Shown here in pieces: positions 8,020 to 16,519 of a stretch of 64,000 nucleotides of DNA. Origin of the DNA: Nocardioides sediminis. Lineage in GTDB: Bacteria > Actinomycetota > Actinomycetes > Propionibacteriales > Nocardioidaceae. Each line of letters opens with the position of its first letter. Position 1 is the stretch's first letter. The notes beneath the pieces are model-generated. The model was given only the letters and a program-made list of their open reading frames with translations. It had not been told where the DNA came from and did no database searches. A program made the translations under genes and the position numbers. The stretch is taken from assembly GCF_003047295.1 (NCBI RefSeq), contig NZ_PZYZ01000002.1:620001-684000 (forward strand), read 5' to 3'.

Positions 8020-10106
8020 CCCGCACCCTGCTCGTCGCACCGACCGGCCACGGGGTCGGGCTGACGGCCACCTGCCTCGGGCTGGTGCACGCGCTCGAGC
8101 GCCAGGGCGTGTCGGTCGGCTTCTACAAGCCGCTGGCGCAGCCCCGCGCCCGGGGGGCCGACGAGGACCGGTCGACCGCGCTGGTCCGGCTCACGTCCGG
8201 GCTCAAGCCACCCGAGCCGATCCCGGCCAACCGCGTGGAGCAGGCGCTGTCGCGCAACGAGCTCGACGCGCTCCTGGAGGACGTGGTCGCCGCGGCCGAG
8301 CCGCTCGTGGCCGAGCACGACGTCGTCGTGGTGGAGGGCCTCGTCCCGGGGTCCGGGCTCGTCTACGCCGGGCGCACCAACGTGGCCCTGGCCAAGGCCC
8401 TGGACGCCGACGTCCTGCTGGTCGGCGCCCCCGACGGTCCCGACGACCTCGAGCACCTGGCGGAGACGATGGAGATCACCGCCCGCACCTACCAGGGCGG
8501 CGAGCGCCGGCGCATCGTGGGCGCGGTGGTCAACCGGGTGGCCGACCCGACCCCCGAGCGGATCGACCGGATCCGCGCCCTGCTGGGTCGCCGCGACCTG
8601 GCGCTGGTCGGCGCGGTGCCCTACCAGCCCGAGCTGGGCTGGCCCCGGGTGTCCGACGCGGTGCGCGGCCTCGACGTCCGCGCGCTCAACACCGGCGAGC
8701 AGGACCGACGCGTCAAGGAGGTGATCGTCGGCGCCCAGGCAGTGCCCGGCATCCTCCCGCTGCTGCGGGAGGGGCTGCTGCTCATCGTGCCGGGCGACCG
8801 CGACGAGATCATCCTCAGCGCGTGCCTCGCGGCGATGAACGGCACCCGCTTCGCCGGCCTGCTGCTCACCCTCGGCGTGGAGCCCGACCCCCGGGTCTGG
8901 GAGCTGTGCCGTCCCGCCGCCGCCACCGGCCTGCCCGTCCTGCTCACCGAGCGCAACAGCTACGAGACCGCCACCACCGTGCACGACATGGACCCCGAGG
9001 TGCCCACCGACGACGGGGAGCGCGCCGCGCTCGTCATGGCGACCGTGGCCGACGCCCTCGACCCCGGCTGGCTGGCCACGCTCCCCACGCCCGACCACGT
9101 CCCGCGGCTGAGCCCGCCGGCCTTCCGCCGGCGCCTCGTGACCAGGGCCCGCGAGGCGCACCGCCGCATCGTGCTGCCGGAGGGCACCGAGCCCCGCACC
9201 GTGCGGGCGGCCGTGACCGCCCACGAGATGGGCATCGCCCGGTGCGTCCTGCTCGGCGCCCCCGACGAGGTGGCCGCCCAGGCCGAGGCGCAGGGGCTCA
9301 CCCTGCCCGACGAGCTCGAGGTGGTCGACCCCGCCGCGGTGAGCGAGCGGTACGTCGACGCGCTCGTGGAGGCGCGCCGCCACAAGGGCATGACCCCCGA
9401 CATCGCCCGCAACCAGCTCGACGACCCCATCACGCTCGGCACGATGATGCTCCGGCTCGACGAGGTCGACGGCATGGTCGCCGGGGCGGTGCACACCACG
9501 GCCGCCACTCTGCGCCCGGCGCTCCAGCTGCTGGGTCCGGCGCCCGGTGTCCAGCTGGTCTCCTCGGTCTTCTTCATGTGCCTGCCCGACGAGGTCGTGA
9601 TCTACGGCGACTGCGCCGTCAACCCCGACCCCGACGCCCACCAGCTCGCCGACATCGCCCTCCAGAGCGCCGCCTCCGCCCGTCGCTTCGGGATCGAGCC
9701 GCGGGTGGCGATGATCAGCTTCAGCACCGGGACGTCGGGATCGGGGGCCGACGTCGTCAAGGTGACCGAGGCGACCCGGCTGGTGCGCGAGCGCGCGCCC
9801 GACCTGCTCGTCGACGGTCCGCTCCAGTACGACGCCGCCGCCATCGCGTCGGTCGCCCACAGCAAGGCCCCGGGCAGCCCCGTCGCGGGGCGCGCCACCG
9901 TCTTCGTCTTCCCCGACCTCAACACCGGCAACACGACGTACAAGGCCGTGCAGCGCAGCGCCGACGTGATCTCGATCGGGCCGATGCTGCAGGGCCTGGC
10001 CAAGCCGGTCAACGACCTGTCGCGGGGCGCGCTGGTCGAGGACATCGTCTACACGATCGCGATCACGGCCATCCAGACGACGCCCACGACGCCCACGACG
10101 CCCTGA
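8016..10106 (+). CDS. pta: Phosphate acetyltransferase (long form with P-loop and DRTGG domains)
   Basis: A 696-residue phosphotransacetylase converting acetyl phosphate and CoA to acetyl-CoA and phosphate. It is the long, three-domain type: an N-terminal dethiobiotin-synthetase-like P-loop domain beginning LLVAPTGHGVG, a DRTGG domain around residues 215-325, and the catalytic domain from about residue 375 (RRIVLPEGTEPRTVRAA), with the late SKAPGSPVAGRATVFVFPDLNTGN region. ATG 8016 overlaps the ackA stop. The C-terminal tail is a short Thr/Pro run coded by repeated acgcccacg triplets. It completes the phosphoketolase branch to acetyl-CoA. Confidence 0.96.
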   Translation: MTRTLLVAPTGHGVGLTATCLGLVHALERQGVSVGFYKPLAQPRARGADEDRSTALVRLTSGLKPPEPIPANRVEQALSRNELDALLEDVVAAAEPLVAEHDVVVVEGLVPGSGLVYAGRTNVALAKALDADVLLVGAPDGPDDLEHLAETMEITARTYQGGERRRIVGAVVNRVADPTPERIDRIRALLGRRDLALVGAVPYQPELGWPRVSDAVRGLDVRALNTGEQDRRVKEVIVGAQAVPGILPLLREGLLLIVPGDRDEIILSACLAAMNGTRFAGLLLTLGVEPDPRVWELCRPAAATGLPVLLTERNSYETATTVHDMDPEVPTDDGERAALVMATVADALDPGWLATLPTPDHVPRLSPPAFRRRLVTRAREAHRRIVLPEGTEPRTVRAAVTAHEMGIARCVLLGAPDEVAAQAEAQGLTLPDELEVVDPAAVSERYVDALVEARRHKGMTPDIARNQLDDPITLGTMMLRLDEVDGMVAGAVHTTAATLRPALQLLGPAPGVQLVSSVFFMCLPDEVVIYGDCAVNPDPDAHQLADIALQSAASARRFGIEPRVAMISFSTGTSGSGADVVKVTEATRLVRERAPDLLVDGPLQYDAAAIASVAHSKAPGSPVAGRATVFVFPDLNTGNTTYKAVQRSADVISIGPMLQGLAKPVNDLSRGALVEDIVYTIAITAIQTTPTTPTTP

Positions 10107-10199
10107 GCCGATCCACCCGCCGGGAAGCACCGATGACCTGATGGTCCCGACACCCTGCGCACGTGCGCAGGTATAGGGCAGCAGGTCTGGTCGTCGGTC

Positions 10200-10325
10200 G
10201 CGCACCTGCGCAACCGACAGCACGTGCCGGGCACCATTCCTGCGCAGGTGCGCCACCGACGGCACATACCGGGCGCCATTCCTGCGCAGGTGCGCGAGCG
10301 ACGGGACGTGCCTCGCGTCACTCCT
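10200..10325. repeat. Three 42-bp tandem repeats between pta and the next gene
   Basis: Units lie at 10200-10241, 10242-10283 and 10284-10325, each beginning GCGCA..TGCGC and ending in CCT. A fourth copy decays after GCGC at 10326. The core CCTGCGCAGG is itself palindromic, and related GTGCGCAGG and CGTCGGT pieces occur upstream at 10161-10199 in inverted sense. Copies 1 and 2 are about 85 percent alike; copy 3 is more diverged. There is no spacer variation, so this is not a CRISPR. The rest of 10107-10376 holds nothing else I can identify apart from a ribosome site before 10377. Confidence 0.8.
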
Positions 10326-10376
10326 GCGCGCGGCGGCGCGCCGTCGGTTCGTCGTCCCCACCACGGGGGTGAGACG

Positions 10377-11084
10377 ATGAGGGTCGATGCGCCCGCCGGG
10401 GGCACAGGCGAGCGTGGGGTGTGCGGGTTGACCGAGGTGGTGCTGGCGCCCGCGGCCACGCCGGGGATCGCCAAGACGGTCAACGTGACCGCCAAGGCGG
10501 GACTGGTCCTGCTGCTCGTGCTCGCGCTCCTCTACCCGGACCTGGGCCACATGCGCGACAAGGCCGCCGGGGTGCGCGCGGTGGGCTACCCGCTGGCGTC
10601 CTTCGCGGTGCCCTTCATCTGGTGGACGTGGTGGCGTGAGCGCATGGCGTTCCCGTGGATCCCCGACCTGCTGGTCACCATCACCTGCTTCACCGACGTC
10701 CTCGGCAACCGGATGGACCTCTACGACACGGTGGTCTGGTTCGACGACTGGATGCACTTCATGAACACCGGCCTGCTGGCCGCGGCGTTCATCCTCCTCA
10801 CGTTGCCCCGCGACAGCACCCTGCCGCGGGTGCTCGAGCGCTGCCTGGCCTTCGGGGCCACGGCGGCCATCGCCTGGGAGCTGGGTGAGTACTTCGCGTT
10901 CCTGAGCCGCTCGACGGAGCGGGAGTTCGCCTACGCCGACACGCTGGGCGACCTGACCCTGGGGACGCTCGGTGCCCTCGTCGCCGCCGTGGTCGTGCAG
11001 CGGTCGTGGCGCTCGGGCCGCCTCCTCGACCCGGTCCCGCCACGCTGGCTCCAGCAGGCGGAGCTGTCGCGCACCTCGCGCTAG
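10377..11084 (+). CDS. Integral membrane protein, YjdF/DUF2238-like
   Basis: A 235-residue membrane protein with about five hydrophobic segments. The WFDDWMHFMNTGLLAA, AIAWELGEYF and YADTLGDLTLGTLGA stretches follow the family pattern of YjdF/DUF2238 and VanZ-like proteins: an acidic residue before a His-containing helix, then a W-E-x-x-E helix, then a D-T-x-x-D-L helix. The function of that family is unknown. ATG 10377 was chosen because GGGGGTGAG lies just upstream. It follows the 42-bp repeats, is not obviously coupled to pta, and converges on the SRPBCC gene 7 bp downstream. Confidence 0.75.
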   Translation: MRVDAPAGGTGERGVCGLTEVVLAPAATPGIAKTVNVTAKAGLVLLLVLALLYPDLGHMRDKAAGVRAVGYPLASFAVPFIWWTWWRERMAFPWIPDLLVTITCFTDVLGNRMDLYDTVVWFDDWMHFMNTGLLAAAFILLTLPRDSTLPRVLERCLAFGATAAIAWELGEYFAFLSRSTEREFAYADTLGDLTLGTLGALVAAVVVQRSWRSGRLLDPVPPRWLQQAELSRTSR

Positions 11085-11091
11085 CCCGTCT

Positions 11092-11550
11092 TCAACCCGT
11101 CGCGCCGGGTGGCGTCCGACGGGACTCGACGTGCTCCTTGAGGCCGACCCAGTTGCGGCGCTCCCAGCGTGGACCGACCAGGGCGAGCAGCGGCGAGAAC
11201 AGCCGCACCGGTCCGACCAGGCGCATGTCCCAGTCCCACCGCAGCCGCGTGTGGTCCCCGACCGGGGTGAAGGCGAGCACCCCGTCGACCATGAGGTAGG
11301 ACGAGACCACCACGTTGCGGAGTCGGCGCGGTCGGTCGTACTCCACGGTCTCGACCGTCATCTCGCCACGCCGTCCGGTGCCTCGGGGCTCCACGGCGTA
11401 CCTCGCGCCCGGACCCACGGGCTTGTCGCCGACCTTCTCCGCGCGGACGATCCGCGGGTTGTAGACCGGCTCGTTGCGCTCGTCGGCGACCAGGTCGAAG
11501 ACCTCTTCGACCGGCGCCTCGATCACCACCTCTCCGGCGATGCGCGTCAT
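11092..11550 (-). CDS. SRPBCC family protein
   Basis: A 152-residue protein of the START/polyketide-cyclase fold, starting TRIAGEVVIEAPVEEVFDLVAD, the classic first strand and helix of SRPBCC domains. It continues with the expected alternating strands and a long C-terminal helix rich in Trp and Arg. These proteins bind hydrophobic ligands in a cavity, and the ligand here is unknown. It lies about 105 bp downstream of the PPOX-type gene on the same strand, possibly as a two-gene unit. The start ATG is unambiguous because no in-frame start lies close upstream. Confidence 0.88.
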   Translation of the reverse strand: MTRIAGEVVIEAPVEEVFDLVADERNEPVYNPRIVRAEKVGDKPVGPGARYAVEPRGTGRRGEMTVETVEYDRPRRLRNVVVSSYLMVDGVLAFTPVGDHTRLRWDWDMRLVGPVRLFSPLLALVGPRWERRNWVGLKEHVESRRTPPGATG

Positions 11551-11655
11551 CGTGCCCTCCCCGTCCCGGAGCCCGGTCGGGCTCCTGCCCCGACGATCCC
11601 AGCGGAGGGCCGGCCGACGACAGGGTCCAAGGTCGGCGGGCGCGGGACGACGGTC

Positions 11656-12123
11656 TCAGTCGCGCTCGACCTCCGGCGGGAAGCCGCCGGTCGCGACCGG
11701 GCCCCAGCCGGTGGGGGTGACCCGGATGAGCGACTTGCCCTGGTCGCGCATCGCCTCGCGGTACTCGTCCCAGTCCGAGTGCTCGCCGGCGATGTTGCGG
11801 AAGTACTCCACGAACGGCTCGACGTCGTCGGCCGCGTCGACGACCTCGGCCGTCCCGTCGACCTGCACCCACGGGTCGTCCCACTCGTCGGAGACCACCA
11901 GGACACTGACCTCCGGCTCGCGGCGGGCGTTGCGGGTCTTGGCGCGCTGGGGGTACGTCGCGATGACGATGCGTCCGGAGTCGTCGACCCCGCCGGTCAC
12001 CGGCGAGGCCTGGGGGCTGCCGTCGCGGCGCCGGGTGATGAGCACCATGCGGTGCCGCGGCCGGACGAAGTCCAGGAGCCCGTCGCGCTCGACGCGGGTG
12101 TTGGTCGCGATCTTCGGGGCCAT
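11656..12123 (-). CDS. PPOX-class, probably F420-dependent oxidoreductase
   Basis: A 155-residue split-barrel flavin/deazaflavin oxidoreductase of the pyridoxamine-phosphate-oxidase superfamily. RPRHRMVLITRRRDGSPQASPVTGG is the N-terminal barrel, followed by RIVIATYPQRAKTRNARREPEVSVLVV, where the basic residues suit a phosphate-bearing cofactor such as F420. A family-typical tail with WDEYREAMRDQGK and an arginine-led last strand ends the protein. The substrate is unknown. The ATG is preceded by GGAGGA. The DDN-type protein at 54332-54850 is a second hint that the cell makes F420. Confidence 0.87.
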   Translation of the reverse strand: MAPKIATNTRVERDGLLDFVRPRHRMVLITRRRDGSPQASPVTGGVDDSGRIVIATYPQRAKTRNARREPEVSVLVVSDEWDDPWVQVDGTAEVVDAADDVEPFVEYFRNIAGEHSDWDEYREAMRDQGKSLIRVTPTGWGPVATGGFPPEVERD

Positions 12124-12191
12124 GGGTCCTCCTCGGGTCGGTGGCGCAGCCCCCCGATCGTGGCACGCGGGGCATGACCTTGAATGGGTGC

Positions 12192-13217
12192 ATGACCACG
12201 TCGACCCAGATCCGCCTTGCCGCCCGACCCGTCGGAGAGCCCCTCGACAGCGACTTCGAGGTGACCACCGAGGAGCTGCCGGACCTCGCCGAGGGCCAGG
12301 TTCTCCTCCGCACCCTCTACCTCTCGCTCGACCCCTACATGCGTGGCCGGATGAGCACGGCCAAGTCGTACGCCGCCCCGCTGGAGATCGGTGACGTCAT
12401 GCTCGGCGGCACGGTGTGCGAGGTCGTGGAGTCGCGCGCGGAGTCCCGCAAGCCCGGCGACGTCGTGCTCGCGTTCGCCGGTTGGCAGACCCACGCTGTC
12501 GTGGACGCGCGGCACACCCGCCGGCTCGACCCCGCGGTCGCCCCGGTCAGCACGGCGTTGGGCGTGCTCGGCATGCCCGGCTTCACGGCGTACGCCGGCC
12601 TCCTCGAGCTCGGTCGTCCGCAGCCGGGGGAGACGGTGGTCGTCGCCGCCGCCGCGGGACCCGTCGGCTCCGCGGTCGGGCAGATCGCCAGGATCAAGGG
12701 CGCGCGTGCCGTCGGTATCGCGGGCGGCCCGGAGAAGTGCCGCATCCTGCGGGAGGACTACGGCTTCGACGCGGCCGTCGACCACCGGTCGACGACCTTC
12801 GTCGAGGACCTCGCGGCGGCGACCCCCGACGGCATCGACGTCTACTTCGAGAACGTCGGCGGTGCGGTCGCGGCGGCGGTGACGCGGCGCCTCAACCGCT
12901 TCGCGCGCATCCCGGTCTGCGGGCTCGTGGCGAACTACAACGCGACCAGCGCCCCCGAGGGGCCCGACCAGCTGCCCGGCTTCATGGGCAAGGTGCTGTC
13001 GCTGAGCCTGACGGTGCGCGGCTTCATCCAGGACGAGTTCGTGGCGACCCACCACGACGCGTTCCTGCGCGACATGGGCGCCTGGGTGGCCGACGGGTCG
13101 GTGCGCCACCGCGAGGACGTGGTCGAGGGACTCGAGGCGGCGCCGGAGGCGTTCCGCGGGCTGCTCGCCGGGCGCAACGTCGGCAAGCTGCTCGTCAAGG
13201 TGGCGTCGGACGCCTGA
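12192..13217 (+). CDS. NADP-dependent MDR oxidoreductase (CurA/prostaglandin reductase-like)
   Basis: A 341-residue zinc-free medium-chain reductase. The early LRTLYLSLDPYMRGRM and the later FENVGG and GLVANYN stretches are typical of the leukotriene B4 12-hydroxydehydrogenase/CurA family, which reduces alpha,beta-unsaturated ketones with NADPH. The Rossmann entry is AAAGPVGSAVGQIA near residue 158. It starts at ATG 12192, 68 bp from the divergent PPOX gene. TTGAAT at 12180-12185 could serve as a -10 for a nearly leaderless transcript. The physiological substrate is unknown. Confidence 0.92.
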   Translation: MTTSTQIRLAARPVGEPLDSDFEVTTEELPDLAEGQVLLRTLYLSLDPYMRGRMSTAKSYAAPLEIGDVMLGGTVCEVVESRAESRKPGDVVLAFAGWQTHAVVDARHTRRLDPAVAPVSTALGVLGMPGFTAYAGLLELGRPQPGETVVVAAAAGPVGSAVGQIARIKGARAVGIAGGPEKCRILREDYGFDAAVDHRSTTFVEDLAAATPDGIDVYFENVGGAVAAAVTRRLNRFARIPVCGLVANYNATSAPEGPDQLPGFMGKVLSLSLTVRGFIQDEFVATHHDAFLRDMGAWVADGSVRHREDVVEGLEAAPEAFRGLLAGRNVGKLLVKVASDA

Positions 13218-13230
13218 GCGCCGAGCCGGC

Positions 13231-14076
13231 TCAGTGGGCCTCGTCGGGACGCCGGGCGTGCCGGCCGCCGCCGGCCCGCTGCGCCTGCTCGAGCAGGAGC
13301 GGGTCGTGGGAGTTGACCAGGAGCACCCCGGGCTCGCGAGCGTCGTACATCCCGGCGAGCCGCCGGTGGTTGGCCGCGACCATGTCCCGGTCGTGGGCCA
13401 CCGCGCGCTCCATGGACCGCAGGGTGGCCGGCGCGGAGCCTGACCCGTCGAGCTGCCCGTGGTGGTAGAAGGCGTCGCCGGCGTGGAAGACCCAGTGGTC
13501 GCCCGCGTCGACCGCGACGGCCGCGTGGCCGCGCGTGTGCCCGGGCAGGGCGATGAACACGATGCCCGGCGCGATGTCTTCGAGCTCGACCGCGGTGAAG
13601 CCCCACCAGCCGTCGCCGGCGGCGGGGGAGTGCTCGACGAGCGTCGGCGCGTGGGCGCGCTGCGCGGGGCGGTAGCGGTGCCGCTCGACGCGGGTCCGCG
13701 GGGCGAGGGCGGCGCCCAGCTCGTTGGAGGTCGCGTGCACGACGGCGCCCGGGAAGTCGGCGAGACCGCCCACGTGGTCGGAGTCGAAGTGGGTGAGCAC
13801 GACGGCGGTGACGTCGCGGGGCGAGAACCCCAGGGCCTCGACCTGCCGGACCGCGGTCTCGTCGGGGTCCAGGACCGGCCGCACGAGGCGCCGGGTCGCT
13901 CCGAGGCGGCGGGCGGGGTCGCGGACGTCCTCGAGGCCGAAACCGGAGTCGACCAGCACCAGGCCGGTCGGCGCCTCGACGAGCAGGACGTGGCACACCA
14001 GCTCCGGGGTCAGGGCCGGGCGCATGGTGCCGCAGTTGAGGTGGTGGACCTTCACGAGGCACAGCATCGAGGTCAC
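13231..14076 (-). CDS. MBL-fold metallo-hydrolase
   Basis: A 281-residue metallo-beta-lactamase-fold protein. The metal motif is THFDSDH near residue 98 (H-x-D-x-D-H variant of HxHxDH), with further ligands in LPGHTRGH near residue 175 and FHAGDAFYH near residue 196. The early NCGTMRP and the DSGFG metal-side loop resemble the quorum-quenching-lactonase-like MBL subgroup, but no substrate can be assigned. The first codon is a GTG; an ATG three codons in (14067) is equally possible. It converges on the MDR gene with a 13-bp gap. Confidence 0.87.
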   Translation of the reverse strand: MTSMLCLVKVHHLNCGTMRPALTPELVCHVLLVEAPTGLVLVDSGFGLEDVRDPARRLGATRRLVRPVLDPDETAVRQVEALGFSPRDVTAVVLTHFDSDHVGGLADFPGAVVHATSNELGAALAPRTRVERHRYRPAQRAHAPTLVEHSPAAGDGWWGFTAVELEDIAPGIVFIALPGHTRGHAAVAVDAGDHWVFHAGDAFYHHGQLDGSGSAPATLRSMERAVAHDRDMVAANHRRLAGMYDAREPGVLLVNSHDPLLLEQAQRAGGGRHARRPDEAH

Positions 14077-14164
14077 GGGCCGCCTGACGCCAGAGGCGAC
14101 CCGAGCTGACTGGACCTGACTGGACCGGTGCGCGGCCCGCCCGGGACTCGCCGGTGCACGGTTT

Positions 14165-14340
14165 CCTCCGTGACGGAGGTAGCATGGAGCCCACTCAGCC
14201 GCTCGATCGAGCCAGATCCGGGAGGCAGAGCCCCGGCATTCGCCAGCTCGCGTGACCTTCTGTCACGACCGCGCGGCCCGGGGAGGCAGCGTCGCACCGG
14301 GCAGGACGCGTGCGGCGACGTTGTCCGGCGTAGGAACGCC
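14165..14340 (+). other. Hairpin-rich leader upstream of the helicase gene
   Basis: The 285-bp gap before the helicase holds several perfect or near-perfect inverted repeats: CCTCCG/CGGAGG at 14165-14179 with a 3-nt loop, CGTGAC/GTCACG at 14251-14267 with a 5-nt loop, and GTCGCAC pairing imperfectly with GTGCGGCGAC just after. It may be a structured 5' untranslated region. I could not match it to a known riboswitch class. Confidence 0.35.
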
Positions 14341-14361
14341 GGGCATCCGAGGAGGACGTGA

Positions 14362-16482
14362 GTGGCTCAGCGAGGCCGACGCCAGACCGCGCAGCGCCGT
14401 GGTGGGAACACCAAGGTCAAGCGCCTGGACAACGAGGGCATCATCCCGGTGCTCGCCCGCGCCGTGCGCGAGGTCGAGCAGGCCGCCGAGCGCGGCAAGG
14501 TCATGCCCCACGGCCGCGCGACCTTCCAGGTCGTCGCGCTGCTGGTGCGCGAGGAGCGGTCGCGGATCAACGCCGACACCGAGGTCGCGGAGGGTCGCAA
14601 GGCCGAGCAGCTCAAGCGGCTCGACGGCATCGCCACCATCCTGGCCAAGACCGCCGCGCGGGACACCTCCCTGCTCCAGCTCCTCGCCGAGGACGCCGAG
14701 GTCTCCGACGGCGCCCGCGCGCTGCGCCGCCAGATGCTCAAGCAGGCCGGCGTCGACGCCCCCGAGGAGATCGAGCCGCCCAAGCCCGACACCGCCGCGA
14801 CCACGTCGCCGCGCCGCGTCGTACCCCAGTCGGTGATCTCGCGACAGCTGGCCAACCCGTTCCTGCGACCGGACTTCTCCGCCGCCGAGCTCAACCGCGT
14901 CCAGGCGCGCCGGCTCGCCAACTGGGAGCTGCTGGAGCCGCTCTTCAAGTCCTTCGAGTACGTCGGCGGCGGGGCGGCGGCCTGCATGCAGCTGCCCGAG
15001 CCCGACGCGGCCCGCGTGCCCGGCGTCGCGCTGATGCCCCACCAGAAGCAGCTCGTCGCGGCCGCGGCCCAGGGTCACCGCACCTTCCTGCTCGCCGACG
15101 AGCCCGGCCTGGGCAAGACCGCGCAGGCGCTGATGGCGGCGCAGGCCGCGGACGCCTACCCGCTGCTGTGCGTGGTGCCCAACGTCGTCAAGGCCAACTG
15201 GGCCCGCGAGGTCAGCCTCTGGACGCCGCACCGCACCGTCACCGTCATCCACGGCGACGGCGAGGACGTCGACGGGTTCGCCGACATCGTGGTGGTCAAC
15301 TACGAGGTGCTGGACCGGCACGTCGGCTGGCTGGGCGACCACGGCTTCCGCGGCATGGTGGTCGACGAGGCGCACTTCATCAAGAACAAGTCCTCCCAGC
15401 GCAGCCAGCACGTGCTCGAGCTGTCCGAGCGCATCCGTGCCCGGGTGGCGCGTCCGCTGCTCATGGCGCTGACCGGCACCCCGCTCATCAACGACATCGA
15501 GGACTTCCGGGCCATCTGGCAGTTCCTCGGCTGGATCGACGACCAGAAGCCGCGCGCCGAGCTGATGAACAAGCTCGAGGACACCGGCCTGATGCCCGGC
15601 GAACCGGGCTTCTACCCCAACGCGCGCCGCTCGGTCATCGAGATGGGCATCGTGCGGCGCCGGAAGATCGACGTCGCCGCCGACATCCCCGCCCGCCGGG
15701 TGGCCGACCTGCCGGTCGAGCTCGAGGGCGCCGAGGGCCGCTCCATCCGCGAGGCCGAGCGCGAGCTCGCCCGCCGCCTGGTGGCCCGCTACGACGCGGC
15801 GCTCGAGGCCCGCACGTCCGGCCCGGAGGTCGTCGGCATCGACCGCGACCTCGTACGCCGCGTGGCGAAGTGGGAGCGCGAGGACATGGAGGCCGCCAAG
15901 GACGGCGAGAACGTCTTCTCCATGATGCGCCGCATCGGGCAGGCCAAGGCCGGCCTCGCCGCCGACTACACCGCCCAGCTGGCCCGCAGCGTCGGCAAGG
16001 TGGTGTTCTTCGCCAAGCACGTCGCGGTCATGGACGAGGCAGAGGAGAGCTTCGCCCGCCGGGGCATCTCGTACGTCTCGATCCGGGGCGACCAGAGCGC
16101 CAAGGCGCGCGCGGCGGCCATCGAGTCGTTCACCGACGACCCCGAGACTTCGATCATCGTGTGCTCGCTCACCGCGGCAGGCGTCGGCCTCAACCTCCAG
16201 GTCGCGTCCAACATGGTGCTCGCGGAGCTCTCGTGGACCGACGCCGAGCAGACCCAGGCCATCGACCGCATCCACCGCATCGGGCAGTCCGAGCCGGTCA
16301 CGGCGTGGCGGATCATCGCCGCCCAGACGATCGACTCCAAGATCGCCGAGCTCATCGACAGCAAGGCCGGGCTGGCGGCCCGGGCGCTCGACGGCGCGGA
16401 CGAGGTCGCGTCCTCGGTCGACGTCCAGCTCGAGGCGCTGGTCGGCCTGCTCAGCGAGGCGCTGGAGGCGCGCGCCCGCTGA
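14362..16482 (+). CDS. SNF2-type DEAD/DEAH-box helicase
   Basis: A 706-residue SF2 ATPase. An alpha-helical, charged N-terminal domain of about 200 residues precedes the motor. Motif I is ADEPGLGKTAQA near residue 250 (SNF2 proteins usually have DEMGLGKT), motif II is DEAH near residue 334, motif III LTGTP near residue 370, and the C-terminal QAIDRIHRIGQ is SNF2 motif VI. This is an ATP-driven DNA translocase, resembling SMARCAL1-like and RapA-like enzymes, and likely acts on DNA repair or nucleoprotein. GTG 14362 follows GGAGGA at 14351. No nuclease or methylase is adjacent, so I do not call it a defence system. Confidence 0.9.
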   Translation: MAQRGRRQTAQRRGGNTKVKRLDNEGIIPVLARAVREVEQAAERGKVMPHGRATFQVVALLVREERSRINADTEVAEGRKAEQLKRLDGIATILAKTAARDTSLLQLLAEDAEVSDGARALRRQMLKQAGVDAPEEIEPPKPDTAATTSPRRVVPQSVISRQLANPFLRPDFSAAELNRVQARRLANWELLEPLFKSFEYVGGGAAACMQLPEPDAARVPGVALMPHQKQLVAAAAQGHRTFLLADEPGLGKTAQALMAAQAADAYPLLCVVPNVVKANWAREVSLWTPHRTVTVIHGDGEDVDGFADIVVVNYEVLDRHVGWLGDHGFRGMVVDEAHFIKNKSSQRSQHVLELSERIRARVARPLLMALTGTPLINDIEDFRAIWQFLGWIDDQKPRAELMNKLEDTGLMPGEPGFYPNARRSVIEMGIVRRRKIDVAADIPARRVADLPVELEGAEGRSIREAERELARRLVARYDAALEARTSGPEVVGIDRDLVRRVAKWEREDMEAAKDGENVFSMMRRIGQAKAGLAADYTAQLARSVGKVVFFAKHVAVMDEAEESFARRGISYVSIRGDQSAKARAAAIESFTDDPETSIIVCSLTAAGVGLNLQVASNMVLAELSWTDAEQTQAIDRIHRIGQSEPVTAWRIIAAQTIDSKIAELIDSKAGLAARALDGADEVASSVDVQLEALVGLLSEALEARAR

Positions 16483-16519
16483 CCGGGTCGCCGGCAGCCC
16501 TTAGGGGTGGAGCCGGCGC

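Noticed and set aside
10200..10325. CRISPR array
   Set aside because: The 42-bp units are contiguous with no unique spacers, only three copies exist, and no cas gene is in the window.
7719..10757. A 1012-residue minus-strand frame across ackA/pta
   Set aside because: It runs opposite two well-supported genes and shows no family motif.
14362..16482. The helicase as part of a phage-defence island
   Set aside because: No nuclease, methylase, protease or other defence gene is adjacent; neighbours are metabolic and glycosyltransferase genes.
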